Shown: positions 31,350-51,909 of the stretch, one piece after another
Layout of the letters: every line of letters begins with the position of its first letter
Numbering within the stretch: position 1 is the stretch's first letter
Origin: Glandiceps talaboti
Lineage: Eukaryota; Hemichordata; Enteropneusta; Spengelidae
NCBI RefSeq assembly: GCF_964340395.1
Contig: NC_135571.1
Coordinates: 8,946,453-9,010,452 of the forward strand
Reading direction: 5' to 3'
Length of the DNA stretch: 64,000 nt
Position numbers and translations under genes: made by a program
Notes under the pieces: model-generated
Database searches by the model: none
Told to the model about the DNA's origin: nothing
What the model saw: only the letters and a program-made list of their open reading frames with translations

Positions 31350-32877
31350 TATTTGTTGTCATTTGGACAGGTCACGGTGGTAACGCTCAGTTACTGAGTC
31401 ATAATAGTTTAACTACTGTTATTTTGTTCACTTCCTGAATTTAACCCAGAGTGGGTATGTCACACATAAGTACATACAACGACTTGATCAGTTCTGTCAT
31501 TGTGTACGGAATTAACACACTCATACCCGTTACCTTTATTACTTTGAAGCACATATATTTTGACGCATACATGCTCACTCACACAGCAACACAGGCGCAC
31601 ATGCAGTGTCACACACACACACATACACACACACACACACACAGACAAACAGAGATACACTGACAAACAGACTTCTCTGTGATAGTGTAAGTTTGTGTAG
31701 AATTACGAAAAACTTTGTGAAACTGTAATACATTAGTCACAAGTCTTTGGAAGTGGGGTGACTAAAAGTGAAATTGTTCTGTTGTATGGTTAATCTGCCA
31801 TGAGGAAGTTAGACTCACATCATTGCAGTGTACAAAGATAGAGTAATGTCACACAAAGTGATCTATTGATTCTATTGTACTATATCTATAGTAAGTCAAT
31901 ACTACCAAAGAATGTCGTGTTGCGTGACCCCTCACATGACCTTAGATGACCAGCACTACCTGATCAAGATCCCAAACCTGTTGACTAAATTCCATCAAAT
32001 CTATGTTGCTATGCAAGCACTACCGGTATATTTGATTGCTCCAGCTGTTAACATAGCAATGAAAACAGTAGACTGACTTGACCACAATAAATGCAAAAAT
32101 TTACATTACTATTGCCATGGAAGTAGTGGGGTTATACTTCCATGCTATTGCTAACAAAATTGCCTGTGTTTCACACAATGTCTACATCTTAGACACAGTT
32201 ATGTTTTTCTATAGAAATTGTTTTAGGTATTCAAGCAGAGAATTCATTTTTACAAAAAAGTTCAAGGTTAAATTGTCCAGCACTAATTATCAAACAATTT
32301 AATCACAATAGTGTATGACTGAGAATTTAAATTGATTCATTAATAGTAGCGTTCGAAAAGCAACTTTACAACGAATCCCCATAAAACAGTCAAATAAATA
32401 TAACTCTGTTAATTTGTTTGTAATTTATTGCATTCATATAACGAGAAAACCGGGCACACAGCTCCCATTTAGTATGCTGTATAATATAAGCACATATATA
32501 AACTAAAGTACTTGGTGTCAAGAAAAGTGAGAAATATGACAAGGTTTACTGAGAGGGCATTTTTAAAGAGAAGGGACAGCTTGTACATTATACATTAGGA
32601 GATATTAGCTTCAGTTTTTGCCTTGTACATAACACTTTCTTCACTTCAATAAGCTCCTCACTGTTCTAGTTAAGTTTTATTCACTAAGGTGACATATAAG
32701 CCCATTTGGCAGGAGGTTGTGTATTGTAACTTTTTTGTAGATTTGTCATGGTTTACCTCATGTCACTATAATAAACTATTCTTCTACTACTACTCTACTA
32801 CTTTATATATACATATAACTGTACATAATATTAGGTGAATAAGTATAAGTGTTCACTTTTCCTATTGTTGTTTTGAA
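31350..32877. other. No gene seen; (CA)n at 31609-31642
   Basis: Mixed-composition sequence, probably the copy 3 leader intron. Short CA repeat and no further element recognised. Confidence 0.45.
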
Positions 32878-33186
32878 CCTAAGACCTAACATTACTGGGA
32901 CAAGCCATTAGCCAAGCAAGTGGACTTGTTATCAAAGAGTACCAATATTTACACATGTGATGATGGGCTCTTACATAACACAAGTAAACAGCTGTAAAAC
33001 CTCTATTGCATGGACTGCAATTGAGGCAAACCTTATCTCCGTCTTATATCAGTTGTTATCAATTTATTAGGCTATTATAAGTAACGCTACAAACAGCTTT
33101 AGAGATGCAAACAACTTTTATGACACCCGTTTTCGCCAGGCAAGCCCGCGGGTTTGTTGCACTTGGACCGCTAATGGTTTGTGACT
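32878..33186 (+). mobile_element. Dispersed repeat B, first copy
   Basis: About 305 bp (ACAAGCCATTAGCCAAGCAA to GGACCGCTAATGGTTTGTGA), present in opposite orientation at about 38262-38565 in copy 3 intron 4. Non-coding. Confidence 0.75.
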
Positions 33187-33332
33187 GTCATGTATGCTGT
33201 CACGTCACGTAAATGTTGATCTCTTTGTAGTGATAAATCGTACACATCATAAACTATTTCTATACACTGAGTGATTCACTGTTATATGGCATACATAGAC
33301 AACACCACTCTTGTTCCTTTGTTCACTGCATG

Positions 33333-33682
33333 AGAGTGGTCATATGGATGAGGATTGGGTATTTATTTTGGATTTTTAATTTATAAAACAATTTTATCAT
33401 GGCTTCCTACTTGAAAAATCAACATGAAAAAACATAACAGAGTTTGTGTTTGTAACTCAATACATTGCAAAAAGCAAAAAGATGTGTAAAATCTTTATTA
33501 TTGTAAGTACAATAACAAAGATTTTACACATTTATTAATCTTTTGCCATTTATTGAGTTACAAACACAGACTTTGCATATGTTGTTTCACATAAATTTTT
33601 TAAGTCGGAAGCCATTATAGAATTATTTTATAAATTAAAAATCCGAAATGAATACCCCAATCCTCATCCATATGGCCACTCT
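33333..33682. mobile_element. Near-perfect 350-bp foldback upstream of copy 3
   Basis: Left arm AGAGTGGTCATATGGATGAG through TTTGTGTTTGTAACTCAATA to AAAATCTTTATTATTGTA; the right arm is its inverted copy ending CTCATCCATATGGCCACTCT. Little or no loop. It ends 317 bp before the exon carrying the copy 3 ATG. Related end fragment at 16434-16480. Confidence 0.8.
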
Positions 33683-33998
33683 AAGACTTAGCATCTAACC
33701 TATTACCCACTATTAAAATGTTGAGTTAACTTTCTGAAAAGTATTTTCCAATTTCTGAAGACTCATCGTGATTTCCATTAATTTTGTCTGAAATTTCCAA
33801 AAATCAAGGTGCATGACTACATAATTATTTTTTTGTTAAAACTTGATTTGAATGACAACAACTTTCATCCAGGATATTTTGGTAAAATAAGATACACTTT
33901 CTTCAATTAAAAAAAATACAGTCATCGATTCTTTAAATTGTCGCTGCTTGCTGTTGGTTATCTAGTAACACTTTTCTGTATTTCTATATTATCCACAG

Positions 33999-34016
33999 AT
34001 GAATGAGAGTTCATAA
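33999..34016 (+). promoter_or_regulatory. Short upstream open frame before the copy 3 start
   Basis: ATGAATGAGAGTTCATAA lies at the start of the exon that carries the main ATG, 45 bp upstream of it. It could lower or modulate translation. Depends on the acceptor at 33998 being used. Confidence 0.35.
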
Positions 34017-34060
34017 CATACTAGTACTTGAAGCTATAACTACTACTTACTAATACAACC

Positions 34061-42932
<8,872 letters not shown>

Positions 42933-43171
42933 AGAGATTGCCCCTCCCCACTCCCTCCCCTACCCCTCTTTGGAACGGGAAATAATGCATTACCAGTATA
43001 CCTGTTTAAGATGTATAAGTCTTTTACATCATGTTTTTATCATGTTTTTTGTATATAGATCGAACATGACAGCACTTTGCTTACTCAAATAGAGATAGGT
43101 CTTGTGTATAGGATGCTCAGCTGATTTTCAACCAGGATTATGCAAATTGATTTGAAAGTGATTGTGTTTTA

Positions 43172-43303
43172 CGCACACACACACACACACACACACACAT
43201 ATCCACACACAACCTCAGTTCAGTTGTGCTAAAAATCATGTGAACAACAGATGGACAGGAAATTCGAACGGTCAGTACACACATGCACACACACACACAC
43301 ACA

Positions 43304-43348
<45 letters not shown>
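43172..43348. repeat. (CA)n microsatellites
   Basis: CA runs at about 43172-43199 and 43278-43346 separated by unique sequence. Confidence 0.95.
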
Positions 43349-43357
<9 letters not shown>

Positions 43358-43568
43358 CATACATGTACAAAAGCAGCTCTAAGGAGGTTTTCTTCATATT
43401 TCAATGTGTTATTGTGAAATTTATATTGATGACCATTGACAAGTATGGATCGACATTAAATGGAAATATTATTACCCTATGACACAGACATATATAATTG
43501 ATATGACACCCATGTTATTTGTTGTATATAATACTAGTATACATGTTTCATAGAGATATAGATTCTAG

Positions 43569-43574
43569 AATAAA
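43569..43574 (+). terminator. Possible polyadenylation signal of copy 3
   Basis: AATAAA about 640 bp after the stop of copy 3. A CA repeat (43172-43348) would lie in the 3' UTR. Plausible only; no transcript evidence. Confidence 0.35.
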
Positions 43575-44982
43575 CTTTAAACTTTCATGACCTTAAAATT
43601 AATTGCTCATTTGCATGATTAACGAACTTTGGCAGTTAGGGCCTATATAGCCAAGAAAGACCACCAAATTTGATGAAACTTTCTAAAGATATTGACCGAG
43701 CAAAGATATAATAGTATCGAGTCAATTAATTGCTAATTTGCATATTTGATGAACTTTTTAGACTGTCAACAGTCTTGACTTTTTGTAGTTTATCTTTAAT
43801 ACTATTGTTGCCGCTGAAATTAATAGAATTAAACATGGTGTGCGTCGGACGTTCCTTGAAGTCAAGATGACTGTTCTAATCCACTGGACTTTCATTTCTA
43901 TGAATATTTATATTTAATTTGAGGTGGACCCCTTTGCAAAATGACAGATGGGCCTGGAATTGGCAAAAAGTTATCACTAGTTAAACACCCCCCACATGTG
44001 TGTGTGTATGATGCACACTGACGTACTAAATTATACCATATATACATACATACATACATACATACATACATACATACAGCACTCTCGGAAAAATCGAAAA
44101 GAAAGGACAATACACGAAGGATATAGAGGTTAATAAAGAAATCGAGCTGTGTTCACCACATCAGATTTTAATCAGATCGATTAAATTATTACTTTTAATA
44201 TTTAAGGCTGTCCTTTGATCACGAGTATGAAAATTGTTAAAACTCTGTTATTGCAGTCTCAAGTGAATAGCATGATGAATTGCAAGTATTACATACACAG
44301 CTTGTAGACATGAGTTGGATTTTTACGGTAATCACCTATTAGCAGGAATTCTTTGCTTCTCAGGAAATAAGAGTGGGTTAACTTATAGGGTATGTTGTCC
44401 AATTGCCTAGTGCTGGAAGGGCAAAATGTCTAATATACCCCAATTTATCTGCCATTGCATATTTAGTTGTATATAAAGTTCTAATGTTCAATGTTTGATC
44501 TTGCTGAGTGTCCATTCCTTTCCCATGCACTGTTCAAGATTTATATGTCCTTGAGCATTGCAAGCAAATTAACATGCAATTTTGCTCCAAAATTTAGATT
44601 TTTACAACCCAGATGTAAATTATTGATTTCTTGACCTTCAAAGAGCAATTATTACTAATAACTTATTAATAATTCATACATTAAATATCTAGCTTTGGGC
44701 TTGACTACCATGTAACAATAACACGTTGTCGTGCATAGCTGATAATTATGTGTAGCTATAGGCCCAATACTATTTGCGGAAGATGTTTTTCGCAGTTTCT
44801 TGAATCCACGTAGTTTTGTAGATAAAGTAATAAATTAAATAACGATTATTATATATATTTGACAGATTCAGTAGGTATTTAGAAATAATTGACAAGAAAA
44901 AATGGTGTTGTCTCGTTCACTGTCACAGAGTCACGATTTTAATTCGTAGGACAATCAATACATAACCCGCCAAACAATACGT
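43575..44982. other. No gene seen; small repeats
   Basis: Contains (ATAC)n at 44041-44078 and, at 44126-44179, the right end of the foldback found at 27120-27317 (CACCACATCAGATTTTAATC). Remaining sequence is AT-rich with repeated AATTTGCATATTTGATGAAC-like words. Confidence 0.5.
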
Positions 44983-45452
44983 CACAGCACAACACAACAC
45001 AACACAATAAGCAAAAGACAACACAGCAAAGTACAACATGACACAACACAACACCACACAACACAATAAGCAAAAGACAACACAGCAAAGTACAACACGA
45101 CACAACACAATAAGCAAAAGACAACACAGCAAAGTACAACACAACACAACACCACACAACACAATAAGCAAAAGACAACACAGCAAAGTACAACACAACA
45201 CAACACAACACAACACAACACAATAAGCAAAAGACAACACAGCAAAGTACAACACGACACAACACCACACAACACAATAAGCAAAAGACAACACAGCAAA
45301 GTACAACATGACACAGCACAACACCACACAACACAATAAGCAAAAGACAACACAGCAAAGTACAACACGACACAACACAACACCACACAACACAATAAGC
45401 AAAAGACAACACAGCAAAGTACAACACGACACAACACAACAAAAGAAATACA
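44983..45452. repeat. Minisatellite, eight units of 44-61 bp
   Basis: Eight copies of AATAAGCAAAAGACAACACA then GCAAAGTACAACAC, separated by variable ACAAC runs. Minus-strand frames through it are Cys/Val/Leu-rich and are repeat artefacts. Confidence 0.9.
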
Positions 45453-45460
45453 GATAACGA

Positions 45461-46284
45461 TGTCAGACAAAGGTAATTCTTTACATCATATACGATATTA
45501 CGAGTAAGTTATTTTAAACAAACTAATCCACTTTAATCCACTCACTTGCCAGAAGGAAAACTTTGTATACATTTTATATAATAAGTACATATTTTGTAAA
45601 CCATCTGCTAAGCCTGAAGAAGCACACCTTAAGAAAATATAGTAATGTTGACAAGAGTTTTGTTATCTTAGATATTAAAAGGAAGCAATGTCGGTATGAT
45701 TATTTCTACTCCGCTGATTCTTTGTATATCAAATCCCGCTTTTACCCAATTACACAATATTATTGAGTTTTAGCATTCTAGATGACTTAAGTTTTGTTTT
45801 AAAGAAAATCATTTTGCAGTGATTTCAATGAAAGACTGCCAATGACCTATTAATGCCATGTATCACAGAAATTGTGCAATTAGCAATTACTATCTATATA
45901 TATATGACAACTTCATGCTGTGTGCCAAACATATGAAGCGCATTAAGATTTTTTTTCTATTCATTGGAGATGTCACATTCATTTCAAACCGTATACACAC
46001 ACTCAATCATGTTTGGTTCCATTAGATAGATTATTTTAATCCTAAAATTTGAAATATGTATTATACATTTGTTATCTTCTGTAGCTGGATTGTTAGTCCA
46101 CGTCTTTGAAAATGTTAATCTTTTAAAAGAGGTTGTTATGAATGGGTCAACAGGCATGGACCTAAATAGAGTCATGAACTGTTGTTGGGGAATTTTGTCT
46201 GTTATAAAAGTGCATACAACCATGCTGTCGAAAACATTACATACCACGTACTTGATTTATTTGGAATATTTGTTCCTTTTTTAA
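45461..46284 (+). CDS. Possible small two-exon gene of unknown function
   Basis: ATGTCAGACAAAG (45461-45470 plus donor GTAATT) directly follows the minisatellite. An acceptor at 46084 (TTCTGTAG) opens a frame reading AGLLVHVFENVNLLKEVV, then CCWGILSVIKVHTTM, ending at a stop at 46282-46284. The phases join (G plus CT gives Ala), for about 70 residues. I do not recognise the product. It could be the start of a longer gene with missed exons, a decayed gene or chance. No domain, signal peptide or homologue can be named. Confidence 0.2.
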
Positions 46285-46498
46285 GTTTCCGATTATGATA
46301 AATGAGCTTAAGTGGTTTTACGATCACATTTTTTTGGAGATAAAGGGGTACTAATCTAGTTTAAAATGTTTTGATTAAATCAAAGAATTACCAAAATGTT
46401 ATCCAAAATCTGACAAGAAATTATCCTCATCAGTGAAGGTTTCAGAATTTATATAGAAATTTGTTGGCTCGGCATGATCCCTACACTGTAAAAAAAAT

Positions 46499-46760
46499 CG
46501 TTTACGCTCTGGTCGGCGCTGTGGTAGTATAAAGTCATTCACTGAACGTTTTAGGAAAAGTTTTTACCCGTATGCAATTCGATTTTTAAATGAGTCTTGA
46601 TTTCAACTTTTATCTTGTGTTTTTTTATCCGTCCCTTTTATTCTCTTTCTTTTTTACCCATTTTTTAGGAATGCTCGTAAATAGTTATATTCCAATGTGC
46701 TTATACGTATGCCAATAACGGATCTGAATCTGGAAGTAAATCTGAATTTGAATCTAAAAA
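46499..46760 (+). mobile_element. LINE 3' end: reverse transcriptase C-terminus and tail
   Basis: Frame from about 46502 reads RSGRRC, then SFTERFRKSFYPYAIRFLN, ending in TGA at about 46600. This is the extreme C-terminus typical of LINE ORF2 proteins (basic RF/SF-xx-AI-xx-LN pattern). It is followed by a short tail with GATCTGAATCTG-like words. Strongly 5' truncated. Confidence 0.5.
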
Positions 46761-47987
46761 CCCAGTCACATTCTGCGATAAGCTTTTTGCAGTGTATAAT
46801 CTATGATCAGAATACTTTCTAGTCTTGAGGTGGTTATCACTGACAGTAACATAAATTTGTCAAAGCAAAAGTACTATTTATGTAAATAGAGAACTTGCAA
46901 ACCCGCCATGTTGAATGTTGCATCATGGGAAATGTGATAACAAATACTAATGAATTGGTATTGTAAACAATACTGCTACATTGTTTGCAACCACGAATGA
47001 TCAATTCATAGTTACCCCGACCACTGTGGGAGGTTTATTAAATCGATAGCTCCAGATTAGGTATTAAGATAACCACATATAATCCCATAGTCCTTTGCGT
47101 CTGAGCATGCTCAGTCTGGATTGCAAGTTCCCTATTGGACGTGTTGTATACATTAGACATATCATCTTGTATGTTTCCATGGTGATAGTTTATATGGAAA
47201 TACACAAAAAAGAGTTGTAAATCTGAAGTATTGAACAAATGCAATACTATTTACTTTTTTGAACGTGTGTGATTAGGTGAAACAAGTTAGTGCCAGAAGG
47301 ACCGAATTTCAAAAACGCTATTTTGACGAAAAGGCTAAAACCGTAGTTTCTGTGCGAGAACCTTATGATTAAAAGTCAAATTCAAATCACAGTTTTCCTC
47401 GCATTATCTACATCAGGGACAATTCTTATAAGATTGGAGGAGAAACAGTAAACTAGTGCCAAAAATGTTACTGATTATTTTTAGAAAATGTCACAAACAA
47501 ACATTCTTTTATTTGGCTTATTTGAATTTGAACCCACTAATCAGTGCGCAGGTTTTTGTTGTTCATTTGTGTGACATCAGAAACTATGAAAACGTGTTAA
47601 AAGGGAAAGAAAAGTGCGTAAGGTCCTTTTTGTACCAACCCTTTCTATTGGCTTATCGTATCAAGTATAATCCCGAAGATATATTTGTCTTATTTGTACA
47701 TGTGTATCATGCTGTCATGTTCTAAACGTTACAGTATCAAACTTACTCTCGGCCATACACCACAATAGCTTACGGCACAGAAGCATAGCAAATGGGTTTG
47801 ATTCCATCTGTTAAGGCAAAATCATTTTGCAAAGAGAACGTATCGTTTCATAGTCTTTTTAATGATTTAGCTAGAATGAAAGTTCAAGGAATCAATTTCA
47901 TTTAATAGTTAGAAGCCACTATAAAGATGTGGTCCTTTGAAAAGACACTTCTCTATAACCATCCCCACAGGAAGGCTTTGCGTTTCT
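46761..47987. other. No gene seen
   Basis: AT-rich unique sequence downstream of the GPCR (which is on the minus strand). It probably includes that gene's 3' UTR next to 47987. An open frame at 47456-47725 shows no family resemblance. Confidence 0.45.
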
Positions 47988-49031
47988 TCAACAATTACTT
48001 AAAGTGATTGAAGATTTGACCTTACATAGAATAATACCTTTAAATGTTTTCCGCATTTCTAAATTCTGAAAGGCATAGGCAAATGGATTTAATACCGAAT
48101 TGAGAATTATACATGCATTGCTAACACCATGTATCCAATTCGGAATATTGTGAATCAAAACATGTATGAAAAATAACAATCCTGATGGAACGACGAGTAT
48201 GAAAAAAATACAAGCTAAAATAAGCAATGATTTCACTAACTTTTTTTGTTGGTTGAAGACTTGCATGTTCCCGTTTACTTTGGAAAGGCAATTAGCTGGC
48301 ATTATTTTACTCTTGCTTACTCTAAATCTTGTTAATATTCTGAAGTATGCGTAAAATATTATTGAGGAGATAGGGAAAAACAGAGATAAAATTATACCAT
48401 TGAATATATAAGATTTGCTGAAACTGCCATGACAATGCATTATTGTGTCTAAGTAGAGGTATGATTGCTGATCTGCAAATAATTCAATGATGACCATCAA
48501 ACTTGGTATCATCCAACTAAAAGACAATAGAATATATCCTTTCATTGGTCTATAAAAGTACATGTATGTTTCAACTGGTTTTGTTACTAAGATGTACCTA
48601 TTTGTAGCAATGAGGAGATGTGTGAGTAAAGAACTTAAAAACCAAACTATTAAGATGACGTCAGACAGTGGGCAAAAATGAGTATAGTTAATCAGGGACT
48701 TTTTAAACGATGTTGCAAGGTACATTGGCGTATACACAGTACATACAATTATGTCACCAAGGGAAAGGTTGCAAACCAGGAAATTGGGGAAAATACGAAG
48801 TTTGTGATTTCTAAGTACACTTAGAAAAACTAGTATGTTTGCAAATGTTCCGAGTATAGACGCAACTACGACAAAACCCGTTTCCATAACTTCCTCGGCA
48901 GTATTGTCATACGTAAGGTGTGCGTGGCTACTATCATCCGTTTGGTTTCCATGGTTACCGTCATCCATATGGTTTCCTTGGATACCTTCATCCATTTGGT
49001 GACTGTGGTCAGCATGCAAAGACGCGTTCAT
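47988..49031 (-). CDS. Rhodopsin-class (class A) orphan GPCR, coding region intronless
   Basis: 347 aa with seven hydrophobic segments. Class A landmarks: N65 in TM1 (GTFANILVF), NLSLGD at 88-93 in TM2 (D93), C120 before TM3 and C200 in loop 2 for the disulfide, NRY at 144-146 in place of DRY, W173 in TM4, P220 in TM5, P282 in TM6, NPFAY at 315-319 in TM7. The TM6 CWxP motif reads LVVP, so the toggle Trp is missing. The N-terminus has sequons (N2, N29, N43, N115) and an imperfect repeat rich in His, Asp and Gly (QMDEGIQGNHMDDGNHGN). NRY is also seen in melatonin-type receptors, but no ligand class can be assigned. Predicted plasma-membrane receptor coupling to G proteins. A leader intron is likely: donor after 49200 and acceptor at 49060 (minus strand). 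Confidence 0.85.
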   Translation of the reverse strand: MNASLHADHSHQMDEGIQGNHMDDGNHGNQTDDSSHAHLTYDNTAEEVMETGFVVVASILGTFANILVFLSVLRNHKLRIFPNFLVCNLSLGDIIVCTVYTPMYLATSFKKSLINYTHFCPLSDVILIVWFLSSLLTHLLIATNRYILVTKPVETYMYFYRPMKGYILLSFSWMIPSLMVIIELFADQQSYLYLDTIMHCHGSFSKSYIFNGIILSLFFPISSIIFYAYFRILTRFRVSKSKIMPANCLSKVNGNMQVFNQQKKLVKSLLILACIFFILVVPSGLLFFIHVLIHNIPNWIHGVSNACIILNSVLNPFAYAFQNLEMRKTFKGIILCKVKSSITLSNC

Positions 49032-49059
49032 TGTGAAACACTATTAACTGTTCGATAGC

Positions 49060-49200
49060 CTGGGAATGATAAATATGATACAGTGGACAGTTAGTTCACT
49101 CTGGTTTGGTAGTAAAAACATCATGTCGCCTAATTGAAACTCTATAGTCACTCTGATTCTGTGGTAACGATGACGAAGTAAAATGCAAAATGAACTTACC
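49060..49200 (-). promoter_or_regulatory. Predicted leader intron of the GPCR gene
   Basis: On the minus strand GCAAATG/GTAAGTTCA at 49200 is a good donor and TTTATCATTCCCAG/GC at 49060 a good acceptor, 28 bp upstream of the ATG. This places the leader exon and promoter at and beyond 49200, next to the minisatellite at 49275-49920. Confidence 0.45.
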
Positions 49201-49274
49201 ATTTGCTTAAACTGCTTTCCGTATCACTGCAGTAGGTACTATTTATGTTGAAGTCGTCGATTGCAATGGTACTA

Positions 49275-49920
49275 GTAACACTATCTTAGTGTCGTCGTAA
49301 CACTATCTCCACGTAGTCGGAACACTATCTTCCGGTAACACTGTTTATTTAGTCGTAACGCTATCTTCATGTAATGGTAACACTGTCTTCATATACTCGT
49401 AACACTATCTTCACGTCCTCGTAACACTATCTTCATGTACTCCTAACACTATCTTCACGTACTCCTAACACTATCTTCACGTAGTCGTAACACTATCTTC
49501 CGGTAACACTGTCTTTATTTAGTTGTAAGGCTATCTTCATGTACTGGGAACACTGTCTTCATATACTCGTAACACTATCTTCACGTAGTCGTAACACTAT
49601 CTTCATATACTCCTAACACTATCTTCACGTAGTCGTAACACTATCTTCACGTAGTCGTAACACTATCTTCACGTACTCGTAACACTATCTTCACGTACTC
49701 GTAACACTATCTTCATATACTCGTAACACTATCTTCACGTACTCGTAACACTATCTTCATATACTCGTAACACTATCTTCACGTAGTCGTAACACTATCT
49801 TCACGTAGTCGTCACACTGTCTTCACGTAGTCGTAACACTATCTTCACGTACTCGTAAGACTATCTTCACATACTCGTAACACTATCTTGACGTAGTCGT
49901 AACACTATCTTCATGTACTC
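49275..49920. repeat. 22-bp minisatellite beside the GPCR promoter
   Basis: About 29 copies of a 22-bp unit, GTAACACTATCTTCACGTAC/GTC type, with TATA, CATG and CACG variants and a few shortened units (CTTCCGGTAACACTG). Roughly 75 bp from the predicted GPCR leader exon. Confidence 0.95.
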
Positions 49921-50506
49921 TAGCGCAGTTTTCTCTGATTAGGAAGTTCCTGTTGATTGATTCAATCGATTATTTCAGCAATCTTGGCACAGACTGTGGT
50001 CATCAATGCTTAACCAGTATTAGTTTACTCCGATATCCCGATAGCAACACTGTACTCAGTGACAACCAATGCTTTCTCTTGGTTATGGATAGATGCTATA
50101 TACTGACAGTCTAGATATGGATATTATAATTTGCATAAATCATAGATGGCGTCCCATTGAAAGCTCGCTAGCTGTTGTGACCGGTTAAGGCAGTTGTATT
50201 GACATTGATTATTGTTATCAAAATTGTCTCGAGGACATGTAGGAAAAAATATTAATTTCCCTTTCAGTTCAAATTGTGAGTTGATAACACAACTTAACAG
50301 ATTGTTATGCATTTAATTCTGACCTCTCTCTGTTGAGATGATTTTTTTTCTGGTTTTTTTCTTGCATACATTGTAGCTGTCGGCAAATTGAGAAGGGAAA
50401 TTTAAAACGTTCTGTGAACTGCTGAAGTCAATTGCAATTGTAAAAAGCTCGTTTTATTCTCATTGCATAAATGTCTTTGAGAAATTCAGACCGACCGTTC
50501 TGATCC

Positions 50507-50592
50507 GAGCCAGGGTAATAATTGTAAAGCGCTTTGAGCATGGCGTGGGAAAGCGCTATATAAGAACCCAACATTATTATTATTATTATTAC
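50507..50592 (+). mobile_element. Retroposon (SINE-like) 3' tail with (ATT)n
   Basis: GGGTAATAATTGTAAAGCGC, TTTGAGC, GGGAAAGCGCTATATAAG, then ATT repeats. Same tail as in 26700-26760. Body upstream not recognisable. Confidence 0.6.
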
Positions 50593-50809
50593 ATAGTAAC
50601 AAATATATTTCAACGATAAATGTCACATCACCATAGAGACTATTGATCATATTTCTTGAAAGGTAAACGCCGGTTCCATATATACAATGGCCACGGTTAT
50701 ACCCTTTAAGCAATTGCGCTGCTATTAAGTATGTAAAAGGTTTTACTCAGCGATCATATTTCCTTTAAGTTCACAAAGTCAATTCCCGTCATATGCACTT
50801 TGTTATGTT

Positions 50810-51790
50810 TGATGTATATATGTACCAAAATATATAAAATATTTTAAGCTTGCATTCAAAGATATGGCCTTATTATCAAAAGTAATCAATTATGCAAATG
50901 ACTTATTACTATTAAAAACTACAAATTGTCGAAAATCATTAACTAAGCAAATTACTCATTAAAAGTAAAACACTGTGTTTTTACTTCTACTTCTACACTG
51001 TGTAAACATCCGAAAGGATTATCATCACACAGGCGTAACGCTGGCGGCGTCCTTTAGATCTCACCCGTCTTCAGGTGAGCACGATCTATGAGATCGGTGA
51101 TATCAATTATGTGATTGGTGATGACATCTATGAGATCGGTGATATTATGGTTGATGTATGGTTGATGTATGTGCCAAATTATATGGAGTTTGACGTCTGC
51201 ATTCTTAAGATATAGCCTAATTACCGAAAATCATTAATTATTCAAATTATTCAATAAAAGTAAAAGCTATGTAAACAAACTTCATAGGACAGGTGTGCAT
51301 TGTTATGTTGATCTATGTACCAAATTATATGAAATTTGAAGCTTGCATTCTCAAACATAGCCTAATTACCGGAAATCATTAATTATGCAAATTACTCATT
51401 AAAACTAGTAAATATTATGCTAACTGGCTTTATAGGACCGGTGTGCTAAAAATTCGTTAGTGGTCTGAGTCATGGTAGATGTATGTACCACATGTTGCAG
51501 AATTTTAAGTGTGCATTATTTAGATCTAACTTGATTACTGACAATAATTAATTATGCAAATTACTCATTCAAACTATAAGCTACATCAACAAACTTTGTA
51601 GGACATATGCTCTTTGTTATGGTTTTTTAATGTATGTACCAAATTATATTGAATTTGAAGTATGCCGAGCCTTTAAAAACCAATTATGCAACTGACTAAT
51701 TGATATAGTCATTGGATATTTTTCAAAATTAAACCAGTTCTAGGAATTAACATGTGGAAGATGTGTAGCAAGTTTCATTAGAATCGATTT
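50810..51790 (+). repeat. Satellite-like tandem repeat, about five diverged units
   Basis: Units of about 150-180 bp each with TGTATGTACCAAATTATAT, a GAAGCTTGCATTC-like segment and AATTATGCAAATTACTCATT. Ends TAGTAGTTTTTGAGATATCG followed by a (CAGA)/(CA) run at 51841-51900. Confidence 0.75.
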
Positions 51791-51862
51791 AGTAGTTTTT
51801 GAGATATCGTATTCACAGAAAGACAGACATAGGCACACAGACACTCACACACAGACAGACAG

Positions 51863-51901
<39 letters not shown>

Positions 51902-51909
51902 TGGACAGA

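Noticed and set aside
44923-45470. Cys/Val/Leu-rich minus-strand open frames that look like membrane proteins
   Set aside because: Three overlapping frames of the same minisatellite; composition comes from ACAAC repeats.
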